Part shown: positions 49,940 to 62,300 of the stretch, in pieces
Layout: each line of letters opens with the position of its first letter
Numbering within the stretch: the stretch's first letter is position 1
DNA from: Branchiostoma floridae
Taxonomy: Eukaryota > Chordata > Leptocardii > Amphioxiformes > Branchiostomatidae
Direction: 5' to 3'
DNA length: 64,000 nucleotides
Assembly: GCF_000003815.2 (NCBI RefSeq)
Contig: NC_049984.1
Span: 18,688,194-18,752,193 of the forward strand
Notes under the pieces: model-generated
What the model was told of the DNA's origin: nothing
What the model saw: only the letters and a program-made list of their open reading frames with translations
Databases searched by the model: none
Position numbers and translations under genes: made by a program

Positions 49940-50850
49940 GCACTACTCTCCAAGCAGAGGTTGGTGGGAAAAATCGTGACCTATTCCTATCATTTTTTTT
50001 TTCAGACCGCCTTCCGGTACTACCGCGTTAGACAAGCCGCGAAAAATTACCCCTGTCCATGCTGTGATGCAGATAAACGGGTCGGGAGGCTTTTCCGTGT
50101 GTAAGACTTGGCCCATAACGGCTAACAAGGGGGGGGGGTCGGGGGGGGCAGGGCGGGTTGCGGGGGGGGGGGGGGGGGGGGAATCCGGGAAAAAGGGAAG
50201 GGACACGAAAAGAAGGGAAAACAGGGGAAAAAGGAGAAAAGGAAGAAAACGGGGAAAAGGGGGACAGAAGGGAAAAAAAGGAAAAGGGGACGAAAAAGCC
50301 GTCAAAAAAAAAAAAAAAGCAAAAACATAAAATGGCAAGAAAAACTAAAAAAACAAGGTGAGAAAACTCAAAAAAAAAAAATAAAGCGCAAAAAAAGAAA
50401 CAAAACTCAAATAAACTAAAAAAAAAGCAAATGAAAAAAAACACACTGAGATTGCAAAATCTAAAAAAAAAAAAAAAAAAAACCCAAAATTAAAACGAAA
50501 AAAAATAAAGCGTAAAAGGAAAAAAAAGCAAAGGAATTAAAAAGACTAAAATGGAAACCAAAAAAAAAAAATAAAGCAAAAAAATCAGAGGAAATAACAA
50601 ATTAAAAACAAAAAGAGAAACAGAAGAAAAAAGAAAAAAAATAAAAAAAAACAAAAATTAAGACCAAATCAAAAGGAGACTAAATAAAAAAAAAAAAAAC
50701 AAAAAAAAAAAAAAAAAAAACCGATAAATAACATATATAAGACAACTTAATAGAAAGACCGGGTTGCCAACATAGTTATAAAAAAAAAACGACAGGAATA
50801 GCTCACGATTTTTCCCACCAACCTTCTGCTTGGAGAGTACTGTGCACTCC
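49940..50850. repeat. Hairpin with purine-rich low-complexity filling
   Basis: Arms of about 65 bases are inverted copies: CTCTCCAAGCAGAGGTTGG at 49946 and CCAACCTTCTGCTTGGAGAG near 50819, each with GGGAAAAATCGTGA. Between them, about 50125-50790 is runs of G, then GGGAAAA-type repeats, then A-runs with few T or C. This looks like a collapsed or mis-called tract. The second unit has the 100-N gap at the same place. Confidence 0.8.
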
Positions 50851-51006
50851 CACACAGCGTTCTCGCATATATGGGTGTCCTACCCAGCTTGCCCCGAAAG
50901 GGGAAATACAACTTTGATCGGAAGGCGGGAACTTAGAAGGTAAGTCTGGTAATGTCGGAACTTGTTGTCAGAAGGATTTACGGGTGGGGGATGAAGTCAG
51001 TTTTAA

Positions 51007-51534
51007 CCCTCAAACCACCGTATGGGGTCAAAACTGACCCCAGACGTATATTAATATGTGCCATTATGACATTTCTGGTTGAAGACAAATTTCCTTCTAT
51101 GAGTTTATTTGTATATAGGTCCTATAACTTCTCACACGTTTTTACCGAGATTAGCTTATTGTTGATTAAGTTATCATAGAAAGTTTATGTATGGTCCAGT
51201 GGGGTCAAAACTGACCCCATCATTTTTTTAAACAAACTTCTGGAACCCACGACTAAAGCAATTATCGCATGATCACGAAATTTTCAGAGAATGATGTTCA
51301 TGTGCAACGAAATTATGGTAACAACTTTTGTGTCATTATCATGTTATATGACGATGCCATGACGTAATTTAGCTTAAATTGGCCGCCATCTTGGAAATTT
51401 GACTGATGACGTCATCAAATTAGCATAAATTATGACTATTGAATCATGAAATTTACGTTAATTTCATAATATGTCATGAACAAGTGTTGATTGCCAAGAA
51501 AACCTTAAAACTTGAATGTTTAAGCCAAATTTAG
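51007..51534. mobile_element. piggyBac-like MITE, truncated by the duplication junction
   Basis: Left end TTAA-CCCTCAAACCACCGTA, as in the full copy at 55782-56743. The sequence stops after CCAAATTTAG, where unit 2 begins. Confidence 0.8.
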
Positions 51535-51566
51535 TTTTTTTTCAAAATTGTTGTCTTTCCCCCCAG

Positions 51567-51752
51567 ACCCTGGAGGGGTTGCTGCCGCCCCGCCCCACCA
51601 TGCCCCACCCCGCGGGGGATGTGGAGGAAGTAGATCTCATGGAGTACGAGTCCACCAGGGGAGCGCCCGGCGCCAACAGCCGGGAAGCCTACGATTCCTC
51701 GGACGATGAGGATGGACCGAGGGGCGCAAACGTTCAGTGTGCACATCAGTAG
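51567..51752 (+). pseudogene. DNAJA2: Second copy of the last DNAJA2 exon
   Basis: Encodes the same 61 residues as 45924-46109, [12 protein letters not shown] to the CAHQ end, with stop TAG, and keeps the CCCCCCAG acceptor. It lacks the other nine exons, so on its own it is not a gene. Since acceptor and phase are intact it could serve as an alternative last exon giving the same protein. If the duplication is an assembly artefact it does not exist. Confidence 0.85.
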
Positions 51753-54700
51753 CAACGTTGTCATGGCAACACAGCTTCTGTACCAGCATGTACAATGTAC
51801 TTATAGAGGCACACCCTGATGTTAGAAAAGTGGGGAGGGGGGCATTGTTACTATTTAGGCCACATAAACCTGATTTTGTGGAGGATAGTCTGCACACATC
51901 AATTTTATCCCATTCCTTAAAAAAGAATTGTCCCTTTGACATATGGGCAGTGAGCATGTTCAGAAGCCCTTCATGCAACAATCACAGTGAGAAACACAGT
52001 CAAACCTGTACCAGTGTCCAGTGACCACCTTTGCATAAGGATCAACTGTCTATTTTGGCTACTCTTTGGTGGTCCTTTAGAGTGGCCACAGGTTGCCACA
52101 CAGATTTGACTATATTTGTTTATTGTCTTGAACTATCTAAGCATATGTTAGACCTTAGAAAACACATTTCCCCCTACACAAATTTTATCCATAAAATCTA
52201 TCTTATGAGGCCTAGGTAACACTAACAGTCCATGCTGCACATACATGTACATGTACACATATGCTAGTCAGTCTGCATCATAGCTACAGTACAGTCATAA
52301 TGACAGGTTTAGATAGCCAGGTATCCAGCAGTATCATAGCTCCAGAGTCTCTTCTGTCCTCTACGCAAATACGTAGAGGAAAGAAGAGACTAGGGAGCTA
52401 TGATACGGCTGGATACCAGGCTAAGTTTTAGACCCTCACTTGGGAGATTACTACTAGTAAACTGAAAGCTGCTTATATAGTTCTGGGGTTGTAAATGCTG
52501 GCAATTAATCAGATGCATAGACTAGTATATTGTGGGTAAATATTTCTGATTTGCCTAATGTATGAGTACACATTGACCATGTACAGTTGTTAAATGAGAA
52601 ATACTAGTAGGTATCTGTGTAGAACAGCTCAGCAGGCAATGCAAAACACTTCAATGGAGCGAGTGAAATGTTCATGTTATTTTGTCTTGAAATAGTCCCA
52701 TTTTCGTGTACAGTTCACCACAGTAGTCACACCATAGGCCACGCAAATACAACAACTCGGTCGTCAGCGGAGCTTTGTCACAAATTGGAACACATCAGGG
52801 ATGATTTTAAGCCATGTTTAGTTGCCATGACAAATGGTGATTAAAGAAAACACTTATTTTTACCATGGTACGTCATCATAAACTAGTAATACACAAAATT
52901 AGCCACACAGCATTGCCTAGCTATATAGACCTTACAGACATTTAATATGTACCTGTGAAATTCAGTTTTATGTAGTTTGTCAAAGTTGAAGTGGCCTTAT
53001 AGATTATGTTAATATGCCATGTCTTGACTTAATGTATGCATATTTGGTGTGTTAGGCACAGTCTGCTTTCATAGACCATATATACATGTCCCATAAGAAA
53101 TAGGTGTTTCATAACTTAACAAGAATATGTATGTAGTACATTGTGTTCCCATGGTAACCGTTCCCAAGGCGATGTGTTGCTATATGGAAACCAATGTGTT
53201 GCAATTACCCCACTGGATGGCTCATTTTTGAGGAGCATTATGCTTATATTATCTTCTTTTCTCTTGATTCTTTGCACTTATAGTTTGGATTTTTGTAAGT
53301 AGAAATTGATAAAGCATTATTGATATCACCACTGTTTCCTTCTTCTTTCATGCACACCAGTACTTTACATTATTAAGATGTATGAGAAAATTCCAGCTTG
53401 CAGTACATGTACCCGGATCTCATCATAAACTTTGTTCAAGTCAGTTGGGCTTCATGTTAATGCAAACAACGCTATTGCATTCAGTGTTTGTTTTCTGTGG
53501 CTGTGAGGACCAGGAACATGTAACAGTATTGGAGTGGCCCATGGACACTTCACTGCAGACATAGGAACATACATGTAATGTCTTATCAGTGTACAATGTA
53601 TGAGTTAAGTAGTAGCATTGCATGATCTTATACTGATAATTCCAGGAGAAAGATATTACGTTGATGTTATTGTTTTTGTTATGATAGAGTGTAGATAAGT
53701 TTAACTTAACATCGTTGTTTTTCACAGAAAAATACAGAGGCATTCAGCCCCTCTTGAAATGTACAAAATGAAAGCTCCATTACTTTTGTAGGTTTTAAAG
53801 TTGTTTCCTTTTTCCGTGGTAAACTAATGTCTTGGTGTATTGTCAGACTATTACACTTACAGTATGTATAATATGTACAATGGAACATTATAGTTGCTTC
53901 TTGTGGCTGCCACTAAAAGAATTCCCCCAAGAATGGACTTCATCTCTGAATAAATAAAAGTTGTTTTACAACCGAAATAAAGCCTACAAATACCATAAGT
54001 CAAATTTTCAGATAGCTCACATGTTGAATCACGAAATACACTAACTTGTTTGCAAACAGACTTACATACTTAAAGATTCATCTTTTGTGGTATCCCTTAT
54101 TCTCAGTGTCTCAGGATATAATGTGACCAGTACAAGGTGCTGAAGCCATTTCCTTGAAAGTTCACAAGTATTAATTTGATTCAAAGTCATGATTCAAAAT
54201 CTACCGATCTATGATGGTTATAAAGATGTTGGATTTAGAACACCAGTTGGCTTCATGTATTAGGTACAGTAGGGTTGATGAAAAATACAAGAAGTCATAA
54301 TGATACATATGAAAAAAAAACTTTGGTCCATGGTGACGAGATGTATGTGACATTGATCATACTTTTGCATAAGTCCATATCGACGTGTCAAATTATTATA
54401 ATATATATATATATAGGGATCCTAACCAAAGCAAGAAGACCTGCAAATACCAAGGCCCTGCCCCTTGTCATTATTAAGACCATGTTTATTAAAAGTGAAA
54501 TTATGGGCTCCTGTCTGGTTTGGGGAAGGTGGCTTGTACATAGCGAGTGCTTGATGTGTACATGTAGCATTTATGTGGGAAAATTGTTCAAAATGCTGGT
54601 AGAATTACAAGTGCTTTACACAGTTAACTGTAGTTCTGTTTTGACTGTTCATGGATATGTATTGTTCTGTACCTGAGATTGTCCTGAAGGAAAGCTAATG

Positions 54701-54858
54701 CCAGAAATTCACATTTTGTTGCTTTCTGATGTTTTAGATCTATTACATACAATAGCCCAGTATAAGAACATCTGTGTCTAAAATATTGGCTATATGTCCT
54801 CTGTTAGATTTATGGTTTATTGCTATGAAATAAACTTTGAACAGATAATTTTTGGGAT
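51753..54858 (+). repeat. Second copy of the DNAJA2 3' UTR block
   Basis: Matches 46110-49215 at an offset of 5643, with the same poly(A) signals (for example AATAAA at 54829-54834). No additional gene. Confidence 0.85.
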
Positions 54859-55492
54859 TTTTGTATCAAGTTTGTGTAAAGAATCAACATTCATATTTAT
54901 ATTACCAGAGGCACAAGTTTAGCTGATGGCTAGAAGATTATTGGTGTAAAAAACTTTTTTTTTATTTCCTTATTATTTGCCAAATAAACAATGCATTGAT
55001 TCTCCCCTTTGTCATATGTGATACTATATGTGATTCCTATTGGATTGAATTTTAAAAATGTACTGAAAAAGTTCAACCTTAACTGTATACTGGTCGAGCG
55101 TCGTGTAAATCACTTGTTTTGAGACTGACTCGTGACGTCATGTCGTGACATTACTACTCTGAACAAGACACCTGTTACTGTCGCGTGATACAAGTTTATA
55201 CAACAAGCCTGTCCAGCTTTGGCTGCTGAGTCTGAGATCCGCTGCTGTTAAAAAAGTAGAATGCGCTTCATCTTTGTTTAGTATAATACAATATAGTGTG
55301 GGATAAATAGGTCTCAAATTGTCCTTGCGCATTATGAATTTACAGCCTGCCTGAGCAGTGCCTTACAAAATCGGAAAATACGCAAAAAGTTACTTTGGCA
55401 AAGCAACACGAGTTAACATTTAATCCATGGCGAAAACACCATTTTGCTGTTACACGTGCTTGCGTCATGCCGTGGTCTATTTTTAGCCCTCA

Positions 55493-55592
55493 NNNNNNNN
55501 NNNNNNNNNNNNNNNNNNNNNNNNNNNNNNNNNNNNNNNNNNNNNNNNNNNNNNNNNNNNNNNNNNNNNNNNNNNNNNNNNNNNNNNNNNNN
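55493..55592. other. Assembly gap (100 N)
   Basis: Exactly 100 N, a conventional placeholder. By comparison with unit 1, about 970 bases (49850-50817), including the hairpin filling, should be here. Translations through it are meaningless. Confidence 0.99.
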
Positions 55593-55781
55593 ACCAACCT
55601 CTGCTTGGAGAGTACTGTGCACTCCCACACAGCGTTCTCGCATATATGGGTGTCCTACCCAGCTTGCCCCGAAAGGGGAAATACAACTTTGATCGGAAGG
55701 CGGGAACTTAGAAGGTAAGTCTGGTAATGTCGGAACTTGTTGTCAGAAGGATTTACGGGTGGGGGATGAAGTCAGTTTTAA

Positions 55782-56743
55782 CCCTCAAACCACCGTATGG
55801 GGTCAAAACTGACCCCAGACGTATATTAATATGTGCCATTATGACATTTCTGGTTGAAGACAAATTTCCTTCTATGAGTTTATTTGTATATAGGTCCTAT
55901 AACTTCTCACACGTTTTTACCGAGATTAGCTTATTGTTGATTAAGTTATCATAGAAAGTTTATGTATGGTCCAGTGGGGTCAAAACTGACCCCATCATTT
56001 TTTTAAACAAACTTCTGGAACCCACGACTAAAGCAATTATCGCATGATCACGAAATTTTCAGAGAATGATGTTCATGTGCAACGAAATTATGGTAACAAC
56101 TTTTGTGTCATTATCATGTTATATGACGATGCCATGACGTAATTTAGCTTAAATTGGCCGCCATCTTGGAAATTTGACTGATGACGTCATCAAATTAGCA
56201 TAAATTATGACTATTGAATCATGAAATTTACGTTAATTTCATAATATGTCATGAACAAGTGTTGATTGCCAAGAAAACCTTAAAACTTGAATGTTTAAGC
56301 CAAATTTAGAAAATTGCGTAATAAATATGCCCGTCAGAATTCTGTTGCCATGGCAACATGAAAAATGATGAACTTTTTTATTCTCTTGAATTGCTTGCTA
56401 TTAACATTTTTTTTAAAAGGGACCAAGTTTGGTGGCCCTAGCATAAGCTATTCAGGGGCTAAGTGACTTTGAAGTTGGTGCGGGCATAGAAAAACCTTAC
56501 CCGGTCAGAATAGCGTTAGTGCAAAACGTGGTCCTCATGGTCTTTTGCATAAATTATGATAATGAGCTAGAATTATTCTCACCTAATCATGTCAAACTGT
56601 CCCACATAGATTTATGAAGCTATACATATATACAAATCACAAAAAGAGTCACCAAAAAAACTGTATTTGTACAAAACGTTATGGGGTCAGTTTTGACCCC
56701 ATACGGTAATCTACGTCACAAAAATGCTACGGTGGTTTGAGGG
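55782..56743. mobile_element. piggyBac-like MITE, complete copy
   Basis: CCCTCAAACCACCGTA and TACGGTGGTTTGAGGG as inverted ends, flanked by TTAA on both sides (55778-55781, 56744-56747), the piggyBac target. 962 bases with no transposase. Palindromes GGGGTCAAAACTGACCCC lie inside both ends and once in the interior. Confidence 0.85.
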
Positions 56744-56912
56744 TTAAAGGAGTTGCTTTTGGGTTTCACTTCCGCTTTCCAGTCTATAGTATAGTTTTAT
56801 GTGGTGCAAAACATCTCCGATGATGTTTATGAAGTTTCTACCGTAACCCCCATATAGGTCATATAGTATATCATGGATAAGTGTTATTGTGTGAGAAATT
56901 GTCCTGTACATA

Positions 56913-56916
<4 letters not shown>

Positions 56917-56944
<28 letters not shown>
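56917..56944. repeat. (TG)n microsatellite
   Basis: About 14 uninterrupted TG units. Confidence 0.95.
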
Positions 56945-56946
<2 letters not shown>

Positions 56947-57439
56947 GGGTACGAGAAAGGATGGTCGTCTTATGATTATGTACCCAGTATTTACCTTTAA
57001 GGCGAGGCCTGCCTCGTGTTTATATCTCTCTGCGCCTGACGTCGCAGTTTTTCTACCGACATCCGAGGGTGAACAAATATCGTACAAGGCAATGATTTAA
57101 CTTTGTTATCAAGTAGTTCTCACGTATTAGTTTGATTCAAAGTCACCATCCAAAGTCTATCCATATATGATGGTTATAGAGAGGACCGGGATTTAGAACT
57201 CCAGTTGGCTTCATGTTTTGAGTACGGTTACTTGTTGGAGGGTTCATGATACATAACGCTTTGTCAACCTGGCGTGGGGACAGCAAGGTATGTTTTTAAT
57301 AGAATCTGTATCATAGAACGCCCCTGATAAACATCATAGAGTTCCCACGTCCATGGTACTGTCAGTGGCCAAATTTAGATGTCATTGTCATCACTAAAGA
57401 AGTGTACACCTTGACGCACTGCGCAAGCGCGTCCGTCAC

Positions 57440-57561
57440 GAGACAGGTAGTTCAGTTCGCGGAAGTGCTCACACGGTGCGGTTGGCGGAAACAAGTTCCG
57501 CCAAATTTGTGCTAATTTCCCCGCAAAACAGGAAACATCGCTACTAGCGGGAATTTCGAAG
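57440..57561 (+). other. Candidate 5' UTR exon of the Death-domain kinase gene
   Basis: A GC-richer stretch ending in a donor (CGAAG|GTAAGATAAG at 57561), about 1.7 kb before the acceptor at 59300. No ATG-initiated frame continues through it. The promoter and start are inferred from base composition. Confidence 0.35.
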
Positions 57562-58194
57562 GTAAGATAAGATATCTGTCGGCCGAATATTAGGGTAGGA
57601 CGACCGTGTTTGTCCATTTTTGATCCATAATTGCTGGGCTTCGCCACGGATTTTGTCGTAAAAAGCTACTTTCACTTTCGATGTTCTTCGCGCCTTTCCA
57701 CAAGGATATTAAAGAATGCACAAATTTAAGGCAGGGTTTCTTTATAATTAACGTGTTGTATTATAGTAGCTGTATTACCAGAAAAGTACAGCATGTTATA
57801 AATTTGTTAGTCTGATCGCCGTTTGTGCGTACTAGGAAGTCACTTGCACGGTATTACACAATATGATGCAACCGTCTCCTGACTTGTCTTTTGCAGTAGA
57901 TTCAACAGGACACAACACTGTCTGGAGTTTATCAACTAAGTCCAAGAAGTTTCTAGTTCTACGTATATACGTAATTGCGATAAATGAGCCCGAGTTCACG
58001 TTTCCCCAGCCTCAATATTTCGAGGCTATAAACTGACCAAACCTTGGACTTTGATCATAACCTTTACCACAAACCCGTCTTGTTTTGAAACGGTTTCACT
58101 TTTAATCTACACAGTTAACACATTTAGTATTTTCATCTACCTGGGTTACTGTCATGTAGTAGTATTAAACTGGATGCTATCGCTCAGCAGGTAA

Positions 58195-58270
58195 AGACAA
58201 TGACTCATACCAACGGGGGTTCCCGAAAATTAGACAGTGACTCATACTAACGGGGGTTCCCGAAAATTTT
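58195..58270. repeat. Short tandem duplication
   Basis: ACTAACGGGGGTTCCCGAAAA-type unit of about 40 bases, present twice in a row (GACTCATAC-AACGGGGGTTCC). Confidence 0.8.
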
Positions 58271-58329
58271 TGAGCAAATATTGCCCCATGCACTAGAATA
58301 AAACGTCTTCCGTTACAAGTCTGTTACAA

Positions 58330-58460
58330 TGTAAAGTACGTACATGGACCGAGAAGGGAATGCCGCAGAAAATGTTCGCGGTGGTTTTCAGTTCGCGGTG
58401 AAGCGGCCACCGCGAAAATTGCGAACATAAAACCACCGCGAAAGTTTCGGCAATTACATT
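58330..58460. mobile_element. Decayed MITE of the TACTGTAAATGC group
   Basis: TGTTCGCGGTGGTTTTCAG and CATAAAACCACCGCGAAAG pair as arms around AAGCGGCC. The termini are degraded. Confidence 0.55.
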
Positions 58461-59308
58461 TGGATGGCAGATAGATTTGTGGCCCATTTGGATGTCAGCA
58501 CAAAGTGGTGCTGCCTAACATTTAATATTGGAACTGCAGGGGCATTTTGTCCAAATATTCATATAGTAAGACAATAACTGAAGAGAGGAACAAAGGATTT
58601 CCATCATTTGAGGCATGCAGGTAGCTACTAGTAATAAGCAGGAATGTACACATTTAGACAATCTTATTAACCATCTTCTACCATTATTTGTAACACTTTG
58701 TAAATGGGTCAGTGGGCTGGGGCTAAGAGTTTTGTAGGTTTGGGCCACCTAGTTTGAAACTTTGAAAGAGAATAACTAAAGAAAGGGTTCATGGATGTCA
58801 TAAAGTGGTAGATACAAGTAGTTGGGGTCATGATTTATTTACATCACAAACTTTCACAAGTAATCAGGAAACTTCATAGATCTTCTGCATTTCATGATAA
58901 GACTCTCAAATACCTGACTAGATCATGTAAAAGAAGGTATAATCTGCATTATCGACGAGACAATAATATAATTGCAAAGTGGTAAATGATGGGAATTTCA
59001 TTTTTGGAAGTGAAGTTAAGATGAACATCATTCGACATAAATCATTCAAATCAGGAACTCATTTGCATAATTGATAAGGAAATGCTACATTGAACAATAG
59101 TCTTCTTTGATAACATAATAAATAAATACTTTCATTCTTGTGTTTTTGGGGTAGAGAAGATGATCAACTGATAAAATCCACGTAAATAAAGACTTTTTGT
59201 TTTTGTGTTATAAATGAGAGAAATTTATCACTTGAAAAAGATCATTTGGCAAAAGTATGATGTCCTGGAACTCTAGTTCTTTATTGTCGTATGTCCACAG
59301 AAACAGCC

Positions 59309-62300
59309 ATGTTGTCGGATGTGTCCCTACGTCGGCTGGCAGGTGAGCTGGGGAATGAGTGGCGTAGTCTGGGTATCTTTCTGGGCCTGTCAAAGGCGCA
59401 GGTGGACCAATGTGACATCAACCATCCCAGGAACATAAAGGAAGCCATAGTCGACATGCTGGTCCTGTGGCAGCAGCTAACATCAGACAGAGGCCCAGAA
59501 GCACAGGTAAACAACATGACTGGTAATATAAAGTGAGAAATGTTTATATGGGGTGATCAATAAGTTTGCATCCTTGTACAGCAATAAGTTGTGCAACTCA
59601 AAGTTTGGGGCACAATTCAAATCATTGTCACATGTACTTAGCAGGCAGCATTCAGTAACATTTCAACTTCAAGTGAGAGAGAATGTCTTCATAGATCTCA
59701 CGGCATGTAGAACACGACCAACACAGCTCTGATCGCAGTTCACCCTTGTTTTGCTCCTCACGTACCTACTGATTTTCAAAATCATGTTGACTGGAAAGTT
59801 AATGCCGCAGTGATTTGAAATTTGATGGGTACTGATAAAAGACTTGACTTTAATGACACATATTGAGACCATGCCAAATTTACTGTAATTCACTTTGTCT
59901 TCTCGGTACCAAACTTTCACGGTCTGAGAAAATTTAACTTGTTCTTGGAACTAAATGTTCACTGTCGCAGCAAGTGCACATAAAAAAGTCTGTGAAAAAA
60001 TTATTTGTTATCAGTAATGATAAGTTCACGTTACAGTCGTCACCGGTGAAGATGTACATCTTAAATAACACCAAAAAAAAAAACAGCCTGAGGAGTTTAA
60101 TGGCACGTTTTATACAATGATTCCCTTCCTTTGACTTGTTACTAATTTTCTGAATAAAAGGCATTGTTTTAGACTGAGATCATGTGTAGTAAAATCTGTA
60201 TCATTTTTTTCTCGGGACTTAATATTTTTTTTTAAATGAAACAAAAAATGGACAGGCATAGCCAAGAAATTTGATAAAATTGGTGTGTCCTAATTATGCA
60301 CCAAATTTGAGTTGTTGACCTTATATCTGTGAGACAGCAATTGATCACCTCTCATATGGCAGGACATGATGCTTAGAGTCAAATTGAATATTTTCTCTAG
60401 GTGGCAGACTTGGTCAAGGCTTTGAGGGAAATCAGTCGTCTGGACCTGGCTGAGAAAGTTGAGGATGGAGACTTTATAGGTATGGCAAATACCACATCAC
60501 TTGGATTTTTTTTGCAACATTGATACCAATAGTCTACCGTTATCCTAACTTAGGAATTTGTCAGTAGCAAAATGTCACTAACATAACGATTGAATTTTGC
60601 AGAGTACACTGATCAGGCGGCCGGAAACAGCGAACGCCCTGATCAGGTGGCTGGAAACAGAGTAGTAGCCAGTGGCCGCAATAATGTCATCATTCAAGCA
60701 GGAAACAACGCAAAAATCAATGTCAACGTACCTGCACCTATCACAGGTATGCTTCCAAAATTACTCTTCTTTGCATACCCAATTTTGACAATTCAAGAGA
60801 CAGTTAGCAAATATCTGTATAGGCAGCAGGTTTAAAGTTCCTTCTTAGTTGTGTCGGATGGTGCCCAAGTTTTCATTATAAGCGTAAGTCCTTGTGGAAA
60901 ATTGAAACCTTCACACTCTGTGTAGGCACACATGTTCATACCGGTAGCTCAGTCAGTCATATAATTCATTACATGTAACGGTAATAATTGCTGAATGTAT
61001 ACTTAGAAGTGTTTTTCTTGTCAAGGTAAACAGCTGCTGTTTACAATGATTATTATGATATCTGTCATACTAATTGACTTTATTGACCAAATTGAATTTA
61101 TTCAGTACTTTTTAAGCCTAAAGCAAAGTTTAGAAAATGAAATGTTGTCCATAAAAGTAGTGCACCTTTCTGGTTCTGATGATTATGAATGCTGACCAGG
61201 TGCTTCAGAACCTGTGACCCCTGGTTACACCACCAGTACCCCTGGCTCTACCAGTCTTCCAGACTTGTCCAGAACACAACCACCACACCCCATACCACGC
61301 ACCATCTCTAAGGACAACTCACAACACAGGTGTGCTTATTTCCCATATCAAACCTGGTGTCAGGTACTACAACTTTGCATTTGTCAGCAATTATAATAAT
61401 CGTTCGTGGCATGAATTTAAGAAAAGGTGTGAGGTCGAAGCATCTTATGTTTAATGAGAAATTCTTATTCTCTGCCATAGCATGGAGGCTGTACTGAATG
61501 ACTGTATCAGACAACTAAAGCAAATGGGATTTTCTGATGAGGGGTCCTGCAGACGAGAAGTTCAAAATCTCATCTCAACTGGTAAGTACATCATGTATGC
61601 AATATTGGTAGTGTATACCATCATCTTATTATAGAACACAGAATATACTAGACAAGTCTATTCCTGTCTTCATGCTTATATGTAACTGGTGGATGTCCAT
61701 ACAAAGGTCAAGTAACATTTTCATGATACAGAGTATTCGTACTTGATAATTCATGTCTTGGAGCTTTCTTGGTATATCATACTCTTGTTCTGTTCAGTGC
61801 AACACATTAGAGCTGTCCTCATGCAGTTATACCTGTTATGCAGTTATAGCTGTTCATTTATGTTTCACATACATAAGGAGTTTCTTGCAAATAAGAACTA
61901 TAACTTATAAGATAGCGCTCCACAAAAGTTCAAGGCTAACGAATGTTCATTTCCCTTTATCTGTTGCTTAGGCTTAAGAACCACAGAAGACATAGTCGAG
62001 ACATTTGTGGAAAGGAATCAGGCACAACGTACCCCTGTAGAACAACCACAGGAGCAGTCAATGTCATCAGCTACCAGTAGTACATTTGATAGCCTTGATG
62101 GAAGAACCACTGGAGGAAGGGGAGAAACTCCAACACATGGTTCCCCTCCTCCTTCCACTGATGATGTAAGCCTGGGTTATGTGTCTTTACAACTGCAAAG
62201 TGGTGGCAACATACAGGACAATGAGGCATCGAACTGGCCTGAGACAGGACCAGCTGCAAGAGGGGAGCAAACCACTGGAAGGGAGTCTGCTGAAGAAACA

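Larger units (their letters stand above)
45904..56309. repeat. 5.6 kb direct tandem duplication
   Basis: Unit 1 is 45904-51534 and unit 2 is 51547-56309. The offset is 5643 bases up to the N gap, then 4775 after it. The frames I compared are identical; I noticed two substitutions near 49686-49698 against 55329-55341 and a one-base indel next to the gap. Each unit holds the last DNAJA2 exon, the 3' UTR and a piggyBac-like MITE, which is cut in unit 1. Twelve bases (51535-51546, T-run then CAAA) separate the units. This is either a recent duplication or unresolved haplotypes in the assembly. Confidence 0.95.

Noticed and set aside
50028-50444. Open frames of Lys/Gly- or Phe/Pro-rich type
   Set aside because: They come from the low-complexity G/A tract and have no protein-like composition.
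55395-55718. Frames crossing the N gap
   Set aside because: The middle is unknown sequence, so the translation has no meaning.
57375-57647. Minus-strand frame of 90 codons opposite the kinase promoter
   Set aside because: No homology or splice support; lies over a GC-richer promoter-like stretch.
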